A stretch of 64,000 bases of DNA from Deinococcus gobiensis I-0 (GTDB lineage Bacteria > Deinococcota > Deinococci > Deinococcales > Deinococcaceae), in the NCBI RefSeq assembly GCF_000252445.1, contig NC_017790.1, forward strand, positions 1,098,501 through 1,162,500, given 5' to 3'. This document shows positions 1 to 14,937 of the stretch, one piece after another. A program made the position numbers and the translations under genes. Position 1 is the stretch's first letter. Each line of letters begins with the position of its first letter. The notes below the pieces were generated by a model. That model was given only the letters and a program-made list of their open reading frames with translations, had not been told where the DNA came from and searched no databases.

Positions 1-861
<861 letters not shown>

Positions 862-985
862 AACGGGTCAGTCTAGCCGAAAGCAGGTGGGCCACAGCGT
901 GACGTGGGGCGCGAAGCGGGGGCGCGGCGGGCAAATGAAGCGCCGTCCGGTCTCCGGCGGGGCGACTCCCCTACAATGCCCGCTC

Positions 986-1348
986 GTGGAACGCATCATG
1001 TTCAGGGCCAAGATTCACCGCGCGACCGTGACCCAGGCGGATCTGGACTATGTCGGCAGCGTCACGGTCGACCAGGACCTCCTCGACGCCGCCGACATCC
1101 TGGTGGGCGAGAAGGTGGACATCTGGAACATCACCAACGGCAACCGCCTGCACACCTACGCCCTGAGCGGCCCGCGCGGCAGCGGCGTCATCGGCATCAA
1201 CGGGGCGGCGGCGCACCTCGTGGGGCCGGGCGACCTCGTGATCATCGCGGCCTTCGGCAACTTCAGCGAGGAGGAGGCCCGCACCCTGGAGCCGAAGGTG
1301 GTGCTGGTGGACGCGCAAAACCGTCTGTTGGAACTCGCCCCGGTCTGA
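986..1348 (+). CDS. panD: Aspartate 1-decarboxylase PanD (proenzyme)
   Basis: Makes beta-alanine from L-aspartate for pantothenate and coenzyme A synthesis. The 120-residue protein has the PanD fold throughout. With the GTG start at 986 the self-cleavage pair is Gly24-Ser25 (sequence YVGSVTVD), the same numbering as E. coli PanD, where Ser25 becomes the pyruvoyl cofactor; this supports the start. Lys9, His11, Trp47 and Tyr58-region residues typical of the active site are present ([26 protein letters not shown]). A TACAAT box at 972-977 ends 8 nt before the GTG and no ribosome binding site is visible, so the mRNA is probably leaderless. Confidence 0.95.
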   Translation: MERIMFRAKIHRATVTQADLDYVGSVTVDQDLLDAADILVGEKVDIWNITNGNRLHTYALSGPRGSGVIGINGAAAHLVGPGDLVIIAAFGNFSEEEARTLEPKVVLVDAQNRLLELAPV

Positions 1349-1543
1349 AGCCGTCCGCCTGAGCCGGACACGCTCAGGAGGGGACGCCCAGCCCACGCCG
1401 TGAGGGCCGGAAAGGCGGTCCGGTCACGCTCCGGCGTCCTCCACCCATCTAGACGGATTGCACCGAGTTGACTCTTTCAGGCAGTACTCCGGCGCTGTGT
1501 GGTTTATCCTTTTAGACCTTCTTCATGGTGCTAAAGTGCGGCC

Positions 1544-2899
1544 GTGTTTCGCCTCCGGCCATGGATCGTGTTGCTGCTGCTGGTCATGACCGGAGTGGTG
1601 GCCTACGCGAGCTACCGGCAGGCGGGTGGCCTGCTGCTCGGGGCCTCGTTGGTGTTCGCTCTGGCGAGCTGGAGCCTGGGCGGGGCGCTGCGGTGGGCGT
1701 CACTGGTGCTGTACCCGGCCGCCTTCCTGCTGTCGTTGGCGCTGCCCGGCGCGCGGCTCTCGCCCGACGACCTCGCTGGGGCGCTGCTGGGGGTGCTGGG
1801 GCTGGGCTACCTGACGGTCACGCAGCAGGCGGCCTACGAGGACCGGCACTGGCAGGCGCGGGTCGTTCAGGCGCTGCGCGGCTGCTCGCAGCGGTTGGCG
1901 AGTGCCCACAGCCCCGAAGCGATCATGCGTGCAGGTACCGAGATCATGGAGCAGTTGCGGGCCGCGCCGCACGTCGCCTTCGTGGCCTACCGGGGCGGCG
2001 CGCCGTACATCCTGGCGGCCTCGGGGCTGTTCCGCACGCAGATGGACCGGCCGCTGCAACCCAGCGACAACGACAGCCGCAGCGTGCAGGCCGACCACTG
2101 GGTGGCCGAGCAGGGGCTGTCGCTGCTGCCGCGCGCCGAGCGCCGCCAGCATTACGTCGTGCCCATCGAGGGCGAGCAGGGCGCGCCGTTGGGCCTGCTG
2201 CTGCTCGCCCGGCCCGGCGACGTGCCCTTTCGCCAGAGCGAGAAGGAAGTCGTCGGGGCCTTCTCGCAGCTGCTGGGCGCGCACCTGGGGCAGGGGCAGG
2301 CCATCGCCGAGCTGCGTGACGCCAACGAACTGACCCTGCGGGCGCTGGGGGCCGCGCTGGAACGCCGCGACGACGAGACCGGCGGCCACACCCAGCGCGT
2401 GACCAACCTGAGCGTGCGCCTCGCGCGGCGTCTGGGCTGGGACGAAACCCAGATCAAGGCGCTGCGCTGGGGCGCGTACCTGCACGACTTGGGCAAGATC
2501 GCCATTGCCGACAGCATCCTGCACAAGCCCGGTCCCCTGGACGCCGAGGAGCGCCGCGCCGTCCAGCGCCACCCGATGGTGGGCTACGACATCCTTCAGG
2601 ACCTGCACTTCCTGCCCGCCGAGACCCTGGACCTCGTGCGCTACCACCACGAGCGCTGGGACGGCGGAGGTTACCCGGCGGGACTTCGTGGCCACAACAT
2701 CCCCGAGACGGCGCGGCTTTTCGCCATCGTGGACGTGTACGACGCCCTGACCTACCCGCGACCCTACAAGGCCGCGTGGCCGGTCGAGCGCGCCCTCGAC
2801 GAGATCGTGGACCAGGCCGGGCGGCACTTCGACCCGCAGTACGTCGAAGCCTTCGTGCGGCTGGTGCGTTCGCGCGACGACGCCCGACTGGTGCGCTGA
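1544..2899 (+). CDS. Membrane HD-GYP domain protein (probable cyclic-di-GMP phosphodiesterase)
   Basis: A 451-residue protein with three or four hydrophobic segments in residues 1-95, a GAF-like sensory region at about 110-260 and a C-terminal HD-GYP domain at about 265-445. Metal and signature residues are intact: His314-Asp315 in HDLGK, HHE at 368-370 and GGGYP at 374-378. HD-GYP proteins hydrolyse cyclic di-GMP, so a membrane-tethered second-messenger phosphodiesterase is the likely role; the input signal is unknown. The GTG start follows a TAAAGT box at 1532-1537 by 6 nt, giving a leaderless start. The 195 bases upstream hold no recognisable gene. Confidence 0.9.
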   Translation: MFRLRPWIVLLLLVMTGVVAYASYRQAGGLLLGASLVFALASWSLGGALRWASLVLYPAAFLLSLALPGARLSPDDLAGALLGVLGLGYLTVTQQAAYEDRHWQARVVQALRGCSQRLASAHSPEAIMRAGTEIMEQLRAAPHVAFVAYRGGAPYILAASGLFRTQMDRPLQPSDNDSRSVQADHWVAEQGLSLLPRAERRQHYVVPIEGEQGAPLGLLLLARPGDVPFRQSEKEVVGAFSQLLGAHLGQGQAIAELRDANELTLRALGAALERRDDETGGHTQRVTNLSVRLARRLGWDETQIKALRWGAYLHDLGKIAIADSILHKPGPLDAEERRAVQRHPMVGYDILQDLHFLPAETLDLVRYHHERWDGGGYPAGLRGHNIPETARLFAIVDVYDALTYPRPYKAAWPVERALDEIVDQAGRHFDPQYVEAFVRLVRSRDDARLVR

Positions 2900-2906
2900 G
2901 GCAGGC

Positions 2907-3812
2907 CTAGCCCAGCCGGGCCAGGTCCTCGCGGGTGGGCGCGTAGGCCCCGGCGTGCGAGCAGGCCACGGCGGCGGCGCGCAGCCCCAGGGCGAGGTGC
3001 TCGGTCCAGCGGGCCTCGGGGCGCTCGGTGGCGCTCACCAGCAGCCCGGCGCACAGGGCGTCGCCCGCCCCCACCGTGTCGGCCACCGTGACGGGCACGG
3101 TCGGCAGGTCGGCGCGGCCCGCCGCGTGGTACAGGCTCGCGCCCGCCGCCCCGCGCGTGATCACGATGGGGGCCTGGGCGTTCATGCCGCGCAGCTCGCG
3201 CAGGGCGTCTTCCTCGCTGCGGCCGGGAAAGAAGAACACGAGGTCCTCGTCGCTGAATTTCAGGAGGTCCGACTGCCGGATCACCTTGGTGAACACGGCC
3301 CGGTAATCGGGGTGGTGGTGCGTGATGCGTGCGTTGGGGTCGAAGCTGATCTTGACCCCGGCGGCGCGGGCCTGCGCGAGCACGCCCAGCAGGGTGTCGG
3401 CCAGCGGCCAGCGCGCCAGGCTGATGCCGCCCAGGTGCAGCCAGCGCGCCGCGCCCAGCCAGCCGTCGGGCAGCAGGGCGGGGTCGAAGTGCAGGTCGGC
3501 GCTGTTCTCGCCCAGAAAGCGGTAGGCGGGCGGCGACTTGCTGTAGACCACCGCGAGCAGCGTGGGCGCGATGGCCCGCTGGAGAAAGCGGGGGTCCAGG
3601 CCCGCCTCCAGCGACCCGGCCAGCAGGTCGTCGCCGAAGTTGTCCTGGCCCACCGCGCCCGCGAAGGCGCTGGGCACCCCCAGCCGGGCGCAGGCGCGCG
3701 CCACGTTCCAGCCCGCGCCGCCCGGGTGGGCCTCCCAGGTATTGCCCCCGGCGGTGACGAGGTCGGTCAGGGCTTCTCCGGCACTCACGATCAGGGGCAG
3801 CGGGCTGGTCAT
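2907..3812 (-). CDS. PfkB-family carbohydrate kinase (fructokinase-like)
   Basis: A 301-residue ribokinase-family sugar kinase. The N-terminal glycine-rich sugar-binding segment ([15 protein letters not shown]) and the C-terminal ATP/anion-hole signature [14 protein letters not shown] with the catalytic Asp are both present. Substrate is probably a sugar such as fructose, 2-keto-3-deoxygluconate or a nucleoside; the sequence does not decide. The ATG at 3812 was chosen because a TACGCT box on the minus strand ends 7 nt before it, consistent with a leaderless transcript. It converges with the HD-GYP gene with only 7 bases between the stops and is divergent from the dehydrogenase at 3921. Confidence 0.88.
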   Translation of the reverse strand: MTSPLPLIVSAGEALTDLVTAGGNTWEAHPGGAGWNVARACARLGVPSAFAGAVGQDNFGDDLLAGSLEAGLDPRFLQRAIAPTLLAVVYSKSPPAYRFLGENSADLHFDPALLPDGWLGAARWLHLGGISLARWPLADTLLGVLAQARAAGVKISFDPNARITHHHPDYRAVFTKVIRQSDLLKFSDEDLVFFFPGRSEEDALRELRGMNAQAPIVITRGAAGASLYHAAGRADLPTVPVTVADTVGAGDALCAGLLVSATERPEARWTEHLALGLRAAAVACSHAGAYAPTREDLARLG

Positions 3813-3920
3813 GCCCCCGAGCGTAGCAAGCGGCGCGCCGGGCCATGGGCAGGCGGTCCGGGCTTGAGCCGTCCTTGAGGGACAGGGGTCCGGGCCGGAG
3901 CGAGCAGGCACACTGACCCC

Positions 3921-4700
3921 ATGACCAACGACGCCCCCCCCTCCGGCCCTCTCAACGTCGTCGTGACCGGCGCGGCGCGCGGCATCGGCCGGGCGGTCGC
4001 CGAACTGTACGCCGAGCGCGGCCACCATGTCCTGAGCGCCGATCTGAACCTGCCCCCCGTGCTGGCCGGGGGCGGGCGCGGCAAGCAGCCCCGCATCAAG
4101 GCCGACATCTCGACCGCCGCCGGGCGGACCCGGTTGGCCCGCGCCGCCCACGAGCTGGGACAGGTGCATGTCCTGGTGAACAACGCCGCCTATCAGGGCG
4201 CGCACGGCAGCGTGCTGGAGGTCAGCGAGCGCGGCTGGGCCCGCACCCTGAGCGTGAACCTCACTGCGCCGCTGCTGCTCACGCGCGAGCTGATCGGCCT
4301 GATGCCGCACGGCGCGGCGGTCGTGAACGTCGCCAGCGTGCAGGGCCTGTTCGCCGAACAGAACAATGCCGCCTACAACTCCAGCAAGGGCGGGCTCGTG
4401 AACCTCACGCGGGCGATGGCGCTGGACCTCGCGCCGCACGGGGTCCGGGTCAACGCCATCGCGCCGGGGGCCATCAGCACCGAGGGCGTGCTGGAAGCGA
4501 TCGCCAGCAGCGAGGACCCCGAACAGACCCGGCGCGACTACGAGGACCTGCATGCCCTGCGCCGCATGGGTACGCCGCGCGAGGCCGCGCAGGTCGTGTA
4601 TTTTCTCGGCAGCGCCGAGGCCAGCTTCCTGACTGGGGCCATCGTGCCGGTGGACGGCGGCATGACCGCGAGCTTCATGATGGCGGGCCGCCCGGTGTAG
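3921..4700 (+). CDS. SDR family NAD(P)-dependent oxidoreductase
   Basis: A 259-residue classical short-chain dehydrogenase. Seen are the Rossmann motif TGAARGIG (residues 16-23), the structural NNAAY motif, the catalytic Ser of the NVAS segment with YNSSK (Tyr and Lys of the YxxxK pair), and the C-terminal DGGMTASF found in 3-ketoacyl-reductase and sugar-dehydrogenase types. Substrate is not predictable; pairing with a divergent sugar kinase hints at carbohydrate metabolism, which is inference only. A CACACT box at 3909-3914 ends 6 nt before the ATG. Confidence 0.87.
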   Translation: MTNDAPPSGPLNVVVTGAARGIGRAVAELYAERGHHVLSADLNLPPVLAGGGRGKQPRIKADISTAAGRTRLARAAHELGQVHVLVNNAAYQGAHGSVLEVSERGWARTLSVNLTAPLLLTRELIGLMPHGAAVVNVASVQGLFAEQNNAAYNSSKGGLVNLTRAMALDLAPHGVRVNAIAPGAISTEGVLEAIASSEDPEQTRRDYEDLHALRRMGTPREAAQVVYFLGSAEASFLTGAIVPVDGGMTASFMMAGRPV

Positions 4701-4706
4701 GAGAAA

Positions 4707-4770
4707 GAGCCGGCGCGGCTCCCCCTCTACCGCAAAGGAAGGCGGCGGCCCCCATCTGGGAGCCGCCGCC
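4707..4770. terminator. Two hairpins between the SDR and dsbB-like genes
   Basis: A 6-bp stem with a 3-nt loop (4707-4721) is followed by a larger hairpin with perfect 9-bp arms GGCGGCGGC/GCCGCCGCC (4741-4749 and 4762-4770). They lie between two converging genes and can serve as a bidirectional terminator. No long T-run follows. Confidence 0.6.
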
Positions 4771-4784
4771 GCCGGTTCGGGGGC

Positions 4785-5249
4785 TTACGCCTGTGCAGCC
4801 ACCGTCTGGTCTGCGGTCGTGCGGGCCACCCGGCGCCAGCTCAGCAGGGCGATGATGAGGGTAAAGGCGATCATGCTCAGGACCGGGATGGTGATGGTGG
4901 TGTTCAGGGCGTCGTTGCCCACACCCCACACCGGCCAGGGCGTGCCGCAGGAGGCGGCAGGGTTGGTGGTGCAGGCCTTGAGGACCGGCACCCAGCCCCA
5001 GGTCTCCGCGTTCTGGTACAGCGCGGTCAGCCAGCCGACGACGGCCAGCGGCAGGGCGTAGGCCCGGATGCCCAGGTCCCCCCGGAAGGCCGCGACGCCC
5101 AGCAGAAGCGCGAGCGGATACATGCAGATGCGCTGGTACCAGCACAGGACGCAGGGGTTGAAGCCCCGCACCTCGCTGAAATACAGGCTGCCCAGCGTGG
5201 CGACCAGGGCCACGACCCAGGCGGCGTACAGGCGGTTGTCGCGGCTCAT
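4785..5249 (-). CDS. DsbB-type disulfide bond formation protein
   Basis: A 154-residue membrane protein with four hydrophobic helices. The quinone-proximal CVLC motif follows helix 1 (PCVLCWYQR) and a second cysteine pair lies in the extracytoplasmic loop (CTTNPAASC), as in DsbB/BdbC. These enzymes reoxidise a DsbA-like partner and pass electrons to quinone. The gene starts 7 nt after the stop of the thioredoxin-fold gene upstream, so the two make an oxidative-folding operon. Confidence 0.92.
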   Translation of the reverse strand: MSRDNRLYAAWVVALVATLGSLYFSEVRGFNPCVLCWYQRICMYPLALLLGVAAFRGDLGIRAYALPLAVVGWLTALYQNAETWGWVPVLKACTTNPAASCGTPWPVWGVGNDALNTTITIPVLSMIAFTLIIALLSWRRVARTTADQTVAAQA

Positions 5250-5256
5250 CGGAAGG

Positions 5257-5970
5257 TCACTGCTTGGCGGCGTCGATGGCGGCGCTGATGTCGGCGAGCT
5301 GCCAGCTGTTCTGGCCGTTGCTGCCCGTCACGACCTTGCCGTTGACGAATACGGTGGGTGTGCCGCTCACCTTCGCGTCGTTGGCCTGCTTCTCGTCGGC
5401 GTCCACGCGCGCGGCGGTGGCGTCGCTGTCCAGGCAGGTGGCGAAGGCGGTCTGGTCGAGGCCTTCGACGTTCTGGGCCAGTTCCTTGAGGCGGTCCTTG
5501 GTGGCCCACACGGTGCGCTCGTCGCCCTGCGCGCGGAACAGGATGGACTTGTAGGCGCCAAAGCCGTCGTTGCCGCGCTGGTCGTACACGCACTTGCCGG
5601 CCTGGGCCGCGATCTTGCTGTCGTCGGTGGGCAGGCCCACGACCTGCGCCAGGAAGGGCCACACGAGCGCGTACATCTTGGCCTGACCGCTGTCCACGTA
5701 CTTGGTGCGCAGCTCGGGCGCCACCGTTTCCTCGAACTGCTTGCACACCGGGCATTTGAAGTCCTCGACGACCAGCAGGTTGACAGGCGCGCTTTCCTGC
5801 CCGGCGTAGGGCAGCGAGGCGTAGTTAAAATTCACGGTGCTCGTGTTCGCCGCGCCGCCGGCCGGACGGCCGCGCACCGCGAACAGGGCCAACGCGACGA
5901 GAACGACGGCGATGACCGTGCCGATGAGCAGCACGGAGCGGTTCTGGTTGTTTCCGGACAGTCGGGTCAT
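5257..5970 (-). CDS. DsbA-like membrane-anchored thiol oxidoreductase
   Basis: A thioredoxin-fold protein of about 237 residues: an N-terminal transmembrane anchor, then a DsbA-like domain with the active-site CPVC ([11 protein letters not shown]) and a cis-Pro segment [10 protein letters not shown] near the C-terminus. Two further cysteines (GKCVYDQ and ATCLDSD) fall in the helical insertion. It should introduce disulfides into exported proteins with the DsbB encoded just downstream. A longer start at 6000 is open, but a TACACT promoter box sits inside that extension, so the ATG at 5970 is preferred; it leaves a leader of only a few bases. Confidence 0.88.
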   Translation of the reverse strand: MTRLSGNNQNRSVLLIGTVIAVVLVALALFAVRGRPAGGAANTSTVNFNYASLPYAGQESAPVNLLVVEDFKCPVCKQFEETVAPELRTKYVDSGQAKMYALVWPFLAQVVGLPTDDSKIAAQAGKCVYDQRGNDGFGAYKSILFRAQGDERTVWATKDRLKELAQNVEGLDQTAFATCLDSDATAARVDADEKQANDAKVSGTPTVFVNGKVVTGSNGQNSWQLADISAAIDAAKQ

Positions 5971-6025
5971 CTTGGGGTCAAGTGTAACGTGGAGTTTCAC
6001 ACGCCGCGTTCAGGCCTCATGAGAA

Positions 6026-6056
6026 CGCGGTCCCTCCAACTGGGGGAGGGACCGCG
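6026..6056. terminator. Hairpin between the membrane protein gene and dsbA-like gene
   Basis: Perfect 12-bp stem CGCGGTCCCTCC/GGAGGGACCGCG with a 7-nt loop, placed 3' of the minus-strand gene ending at 6072. It probably terminates the uvrA-membrane protein transcript. Confidence 0.7.
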
Positions 6057-6071
6057 CGCCGAGGGCGGAAG

Positions 6072-6895
6072 TTACTGGCCGGGCCGCGTGGGGACCGGGG
6101 TACCCGCTTCGGTATTCAGGTCGGCCGTGTCCCGTTCGGCCGTGCCCAGCTCGGGTTTGCCCGGTTCAGGTTTGCTCAGGTCGAGTACGGCCTCCGACCT
6201 GGCGAGGACCGGACCTGCCGTTTCCTGGGGGGCGGGCACGGCAGCGGCCGGGGCCACCGGCATCGTTTCGCCCGCAGGTGCGGCGACGACTTCGGGAATC
6301 TGGGCCCCGGGAGCGCTGGCGGGGACGACAGGATCGACGACGACCACGGGCGCGGCGGCCGCGCGCTCACGCCGCCGCGCCGCGAAGCGCATGGCGTTGC
6401 CGATGAGCTGCCGCACGAAGCTGAAGCCCACGCCCAGCAGCATCGGGACGACGGCGCTGCGCTGAAAGCCGGCATTGGCGGGCAGGGTCAGCGCCGGGTC
6501 GATCTTCAGGCCGAAGCGGCCGGTGGCGTAGAGCGCCCCGGCGAAGATCACGGCAGCGAAGGGCAGCACGAACGGCCCGCCCGAGTGCTTGAGCAGCAGC
6601 AGCGCGAACAGCGCCCCACCCACCAGCGGCACGATAAGGGTCCACTGTTCGGGCGGGGCCGAGGGCGCGAAGAAGGCCAGTGCCCCCAGCGCCAGCCCCA
6701 TATAGCCGAACCAGCCGGCACATTCGTCGGCCAGGATGGTCAGCAGGACCCAGGCAAAGAGGCGAGTGGGCCAGTCGCCGGGCGTCCACATGAAGTAGGC
6801 CAGCGCCGCGAGCAGGGCCAGCCCTACGAGCAGGCGCAGGGCGGTCCACAGACCCGCGCGGGCAGGGCGTCGGCGGGGCGGCAGGGAAGCGGCGG

Positions 6896-6899
<4 letters not shown>
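6072..6899 (-). CDS. Hypothetical membrane protein with proline/alanine-rich tail, coupled to uvrA
   Basis: A 275-residue protein I do not recognise. Residues 1-170 hold about five or six hydrophobic segments; residues 175-275 are a low-complexity, acidic Pro/Ala/Glu tail that is likely disordered. Its ATG overlaps the TGA of uvrA by 4 nt (ATGA), so it is translationally coupled to uvrA and shares its promoter. A role connected with damage repair would be guilt by association only; the membrane topology gives no clue. Confidence 0.75.
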
Positions 6900-9958
<3,059 letters not shown>

Positions 9959-10008
9959 GAGGATGCTCCTTGATTCGCGGCCAGGACAGCAAAAAGGGCC
10001 GCCGGGGG

Positions 10009-10025
10009 TTACGTTGCCTGCGTAA
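10009..10025. promoter_or_regulatory. Candidate radiation/desiccation response motif (DdrO operator) at uvrA
   Basis: The 17-mer TTACGTTGCCTGCGTAA has perfect 5-bp outer arms TTACG/CGTAA and the exact length of the Deinococcus response motif bound by the repressor DdrO. It lies 51 bp before the uvrA start codon, and a minus-strand TAGAAT box (10058-10063) is a possible -10 upstream of it, which would place the motif in the early transcribed region. uvrA is a known member of this regulon in Deinococcus. Confidence 0.7.
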
Positions 10026-10167
10026 GGGGGTCCATGCCCTCCGCTCTCAAACGGTCCATTCTAGCAGATCGGGGCTGCGCGCCGCCTTGAGCCGGGAGTG
10101 AGAAACAGGGCACACAGGTCCGGCATGGAACTGCTACCATAGGCCGCACACCACAGCCGAATCCTGC

Positions 10168-10188
10168 GACTTCCGGGCAGCGGAAGTC
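10168..10188. repeat. Perfect 8-bp inverted repeat in the leader of the sugar-binding protein gene
   Basis: Arms GACTTCCG and CGGAAGTC are separated by 5 nt, 42 nt before the ATG at 10230. A weak TACCAT -10-like box lies just upstream (10135-10140), so the repeat would be early in the transcript. It could be an operator or an mRNA hairpin. Confidence 0.5.
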
Positions 10189-10229
10189 TCGACCTCTTGA
10201 CGTGGCGCGTCCGGCGCCGGGAGACCGTT

Positions 10230-11489
10230 ATGCGGAAAATGTATGTGGGATTGGGGTTGGGCCTGTTGCTCGGAAGCGTGTCCTGGGGCAGCGCCGTGAC
10301 CCTCACCGTGGACTGCGGGGCCGGCACCGGCTACGAACTGTGCCAGCAGGGCGTGAACCGCTGGGCCAAGCAGACCGGCAACAGCGCCAAGTTCTTCGAG
10401 AGCCCGAACAACAGCGGTGACCACCTCGGGGTCATCCAGCAGCAGCTCGCCGCCAAGAGCAGCGACATCGACGTGTATCTGCTCGACATCGTGTGGCCCG
10501 GCCTGCTCGTGGACCAGCTCGTGAACCTGACGGGCAAGGTGCCCGCCGCCGAGGTGAACCGTCACTTCAAGGGCATCGTGGACGCCAACACGGTGGACGG
10601 CAAACTGGTGTCGCTGCCCTGGTTCACCGACGCCGGGCTGCTGTACTACCGTACCGACCTCATGAAAAAGTACGGCTACAGCGCGCCTCCCAAGACCTGG
10701 ACCGAACTCGCGGCGATGGCGAAAAAGGTGCAGGACGACGAGCAGAAGACCAACAAGACCTTCGTGGGCTACGTGTGGCAGGGCAAGAACTACGAGGGCC
10801 TGACCTGCGACGCCCTGGAGTGGATCTCCTCTTTCGGCGGCGGGGCCATCGTGGACGCCGGCGGCAAGGTGACCATCAACAACGCCAGGGCGGCCTCGGC
10901 CCTCGACGCGGCGGCGGCCTGGGTGAACACCATCAGCCCCAAGGGCGTCACGACCTACGATGAGGAAGCCTCGCGCGGCATCTTCCAGTCGGGCAACGCG
11001 CTGTTCATGCGCAACTGGCCCTACGCCTGGGCCAACGGCCAGAGCGACGACAGCAAGGTCAAGGGCAAGATCGCCGTCGCGCCCCTGCCCGCCGGCCCCG
11101 GTGGCAAGCCCGCCGCCACCCTCGGCGGCTGGAACATGGGCGTGAACCTGTACTCCAAGAACCAGGAAGCGGCCATCAGCCTCATCCGGTACATGACCGG
11201 CCCCGCCGAGCAGAAGATCCGCGCCATCGAGGGCAGCTACAACCCCACCATCCAGTCGCTGTACCGCGACAAGGACGTGACCGCGAAAAACCCCTTCATG
11301 GGCCAGCTCGAAAGCGTGTTTACAGGCGCGGTGGCCCGGCCGTCGGGGCCCACCAAGGCCAAGTACAACCAGGTCTCGCAGGCCTTCGCCAACAGCGTCA
11401 CCTCGGTCCTCACCGGCAAGGCCAAGGGACAGGCCGCCGTCGCCAAGCTCGCCGCCGACCTCTCGCGCATCAAGGGCCGCGGCTGGTAG
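10230..11489 (+). CDS. Extracellular sugar-binding protein of an ABC transporter (MalE-like)
   Basis: A 419-residue type 1 solute-binding protein with a signal peptide (MRKMYVGLGLGLLLGSVSWGS). The body resembles the trehalose/maltose-binding family of the Deinococcus-Thermus group: DVYLLDIVWPG, PWFTDAGLLYYRTDLMKKYG, AMFMRNWPYAW-type segment (ALFMRNWPYAW) and LGGWNMGV. It would deliver maltose, trehalose or a related sugar to a permease pair, but no permease or ATPase gene is nearby, so its partners are encoded elsewhere. The ATG at 10230 has a GGGAG ribosome binding site about 7 nt upstream; earlier in-frame starts lie upstream of that site. Confidence 0.9.
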   Translation: MRKMYVGLGLGLLLGSVSWGSAVTLTVDCGAGTGYELCQQGVNRWAKQTGNSAKFFESPNNSGDHLGVIQQQLAAKSSDIDVYLLDIVWPGLLVDQLVNLTGKVPAAEVNRHFKGIVDANTVDGKLVSLPWFTDAGLLYYRTDLMKKYGYSAPPKTWTELAAMAKKVQDDEQKTNKTFVGYVWQGKNYEGLTCDALEWISSFGGGAIVDAGGKVTINNARAASALDAAAAWVNTISPKGVTTYDEEASRGIFQSGNALFMRNWPYAWANGQSDDSKVKGKIAVAPLPAGPGGKPAATLGGWNMGVNLYSKNQEAAISLIRYMTGPAEQKIRAIEGSYNPTIQSLYRDKDVTAKNPFMGQLESVFTGAVARPSGPTKAKYNQVSQAFANSVTSVLTGKAKGQAAVAKLAADLSRIKGRGW

Positions 11490-11575
11490 GCGCTGCGGGG
11501 AAGGCGGGGCGGGTCTTCAGGGGGCATTGAGGCCCGGCACACCCGCCGCCCCCGACCCCCGGCTAGGCTGCCCGC

Positions 11576-11809
11576 ATGACCGGAACCGGACACAAGAGCG
11601 ACGAGCAACTCGACGTGCGTGAAGGCGAGCGCGGCACCGACTCGCAGAGCGCGACCAAGTACCCCGGCCAGAACGACCGGGGCGGCGTGGTGCAGGACAG
11701 CCCCGGCGTCAGCGGCATCAATATGGAGCAGGATCAGGGCATGGTGGACGGCGAGGGCAACTACACCGACACCGACGACGACGTGATGGGCGCGGCCAGA
11801 GACGAGTAG
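11576..11809 (+). CDS. Small acidic, disordered hypothetical protein
   Basis: A 77-residue protein I do not recognise as a named family. It is very hydrophilic, rich in Asp, Gly, Glu, Gln and Ser, has no Cys or Trp, no hydrophobic core and no signal peptide, so it is likely disordered. The TAGGCT box at 11564-11569 ends 6 nt before the ATG, arguing for a real leaderless gene. A strong terminator follows. Such hydrophilin-like composition occurs in stress-protection proteins; a role here is speculation. Confidence 0.75.
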   Translation: MTGTGHKSDEQLDVREGERGTDSQSATKYPGQNDRGGVVQDSPGVSGINMEQDQGMVDGEGNYTDTDDDVMGAARDE

Positions 11810-11825
11810 GCCGCCGGCGAGGTCG

Positions 11826-11878
11826 CCGCGAGAGAAGTGCCCCGCCTGGGCTGACCGGGCGGGGCACTTCTCTCGCGG
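11826..11878. terminator. Very stable bidirectional terminator
   Basis: A perfect 21-bp stem (11826-11846 with 11858-11878) closes an 11-nt loop between two converging genes. It can end both transcripts. Confidence 0.85.
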
Positions 11879-11884
11879 GTCGCC

Positions 11885-12217
11885 TCAGCGCACGCCCACG
11901 AGTTCCACGTCGAAGATCAGGGTGGCGTTGGGCGGGATGACGCCGGGAATGCCCTGCGGGCCGTAGGCGAGGTGGCCGGGGATGGTCAGGCGGGCCTTGT
12001 CGCCCACGCGCATGCCCGCGATGCCCTGGTCCCAGCCGGGGATGACGTATCCGACGCCCAGCGGGAATTCGATGGGCTCGCCCCGGTCGCGGCTGGAATC
12101 GAACTTCTTGCCGTTTTCCAGCGTGCCCGTGTAGTGGACGCTCACGGTCTTGCCCTTCTCGGCGACCGGGCCGGTGCCCTCTTGGTACTTGTCGATTTGC
12201 AGTTCGGACTGGGTCAT
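11885..12217 (-). CDS. FKBP-type peptidyl-prolyl cis-trans isomerase
   Basis: A 110-residue single-domain FKBP. The hallmark segments are VSVHYTGTLENGKKFDSS (17-34 region), EFPLGVGYVIPGWDQGIAGM, LTIPGHLAYGPQG and the final LIFDVELVGV strand, carrying the aromatic active-site residues. No signal peptide, so it acts in the cytoplasm, helping proline isomerisation in folding proteins. The ATG at 12217 is chosen over the one ten codons upstream because a TAGGCT box ends 8 nt before it and would lie inside the longer form. Confidence 0.93.
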   Translation of the reverse strand: MTQSELQIDKYQEGTGPVAEKGKTVSVHYTGTLENGKKFDSSRDRGEPIEFPLGVGYVIPGWDQGIAGMRVGDKARLTIPGHLAYGPQGIPGVIPPNATLIFDVELVGVR

Positions 12218-12363
12218 AGGTTCCCAGCCTAAAGCACGCCCCCCCACCGCCGTCCAGGCTAAAGCGCGCGTAAAGGCGCGGCAGGCACCCGCTCAAGTCC
12301 TGGTTAAAGGGGCAGTAAGCCGCGAGCCATCCGTCCCATCTGGGCAGGTCTACACTGGAACGC

Positions 12364-12468
12364 ATGAAGGGCCTGCGCGAATTTATTGACTGGCTGCGCG
12401 AGACGCTCCAAGGTGCGCCTCAGCCCAAGCCGGTGCCCATCCCCGTGCGCGTGCGCGACCGCCGCTGA
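12364..12468 (+). CDS. 34-residue small protein, leaderless
   Basis: A short open frame encoding 34 residues: an amphipathic helical N-terminus (MKGLREFIDWLRETLQ) and a proline/arginine-rich tail ending in RVRDRR. A TACACT box at 12351-12356 ends 7 nt before the ATG, the same geometry as the confirmed long genes here. Codon third positions are nearly all G or C. Function unknown; the net positive tail could contact nucleic acid or membrane. It precedes the (p)ppGpp synthetase gene on the same strand but has its own promoter. Confidence 0.6.
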   Translation: MKGLREFIDWLRETLQGAPQPKPVPIPVRVRDRR

Positions 12469-12598
12469 CGGCTCCCTCCTTTCCCGTGTCCGGCCCCCGC
12501 CCCCCCCGGTGAGGGCCGTTTCTCTGCCCCCGGCGACCGGACCTGGCCGCGCGGCCCAAGAGTAAGACCGTACCGTCAGGGCGACGGGGCAGGCGCGC

Positions 12599-12604
12599 TA
12601 TGCT
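12599..12604 (+). promoter_or_regulatory. -10 box that sets the start of the (p)ppGpp synthetase gene
   Basis: TATGCT, ending 7 nt before the GTG at 12612. It contains the upstream in-frame ATG at 12600, which therefore cannot be transcribed as a start if this is the promoter. Confidence 0.65.
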
Positions 12605-12611
12605 GGGGGAT

Positions 12612-14933
<2,322 letters not shown>

Positions 14934-14937
14934 CGTC

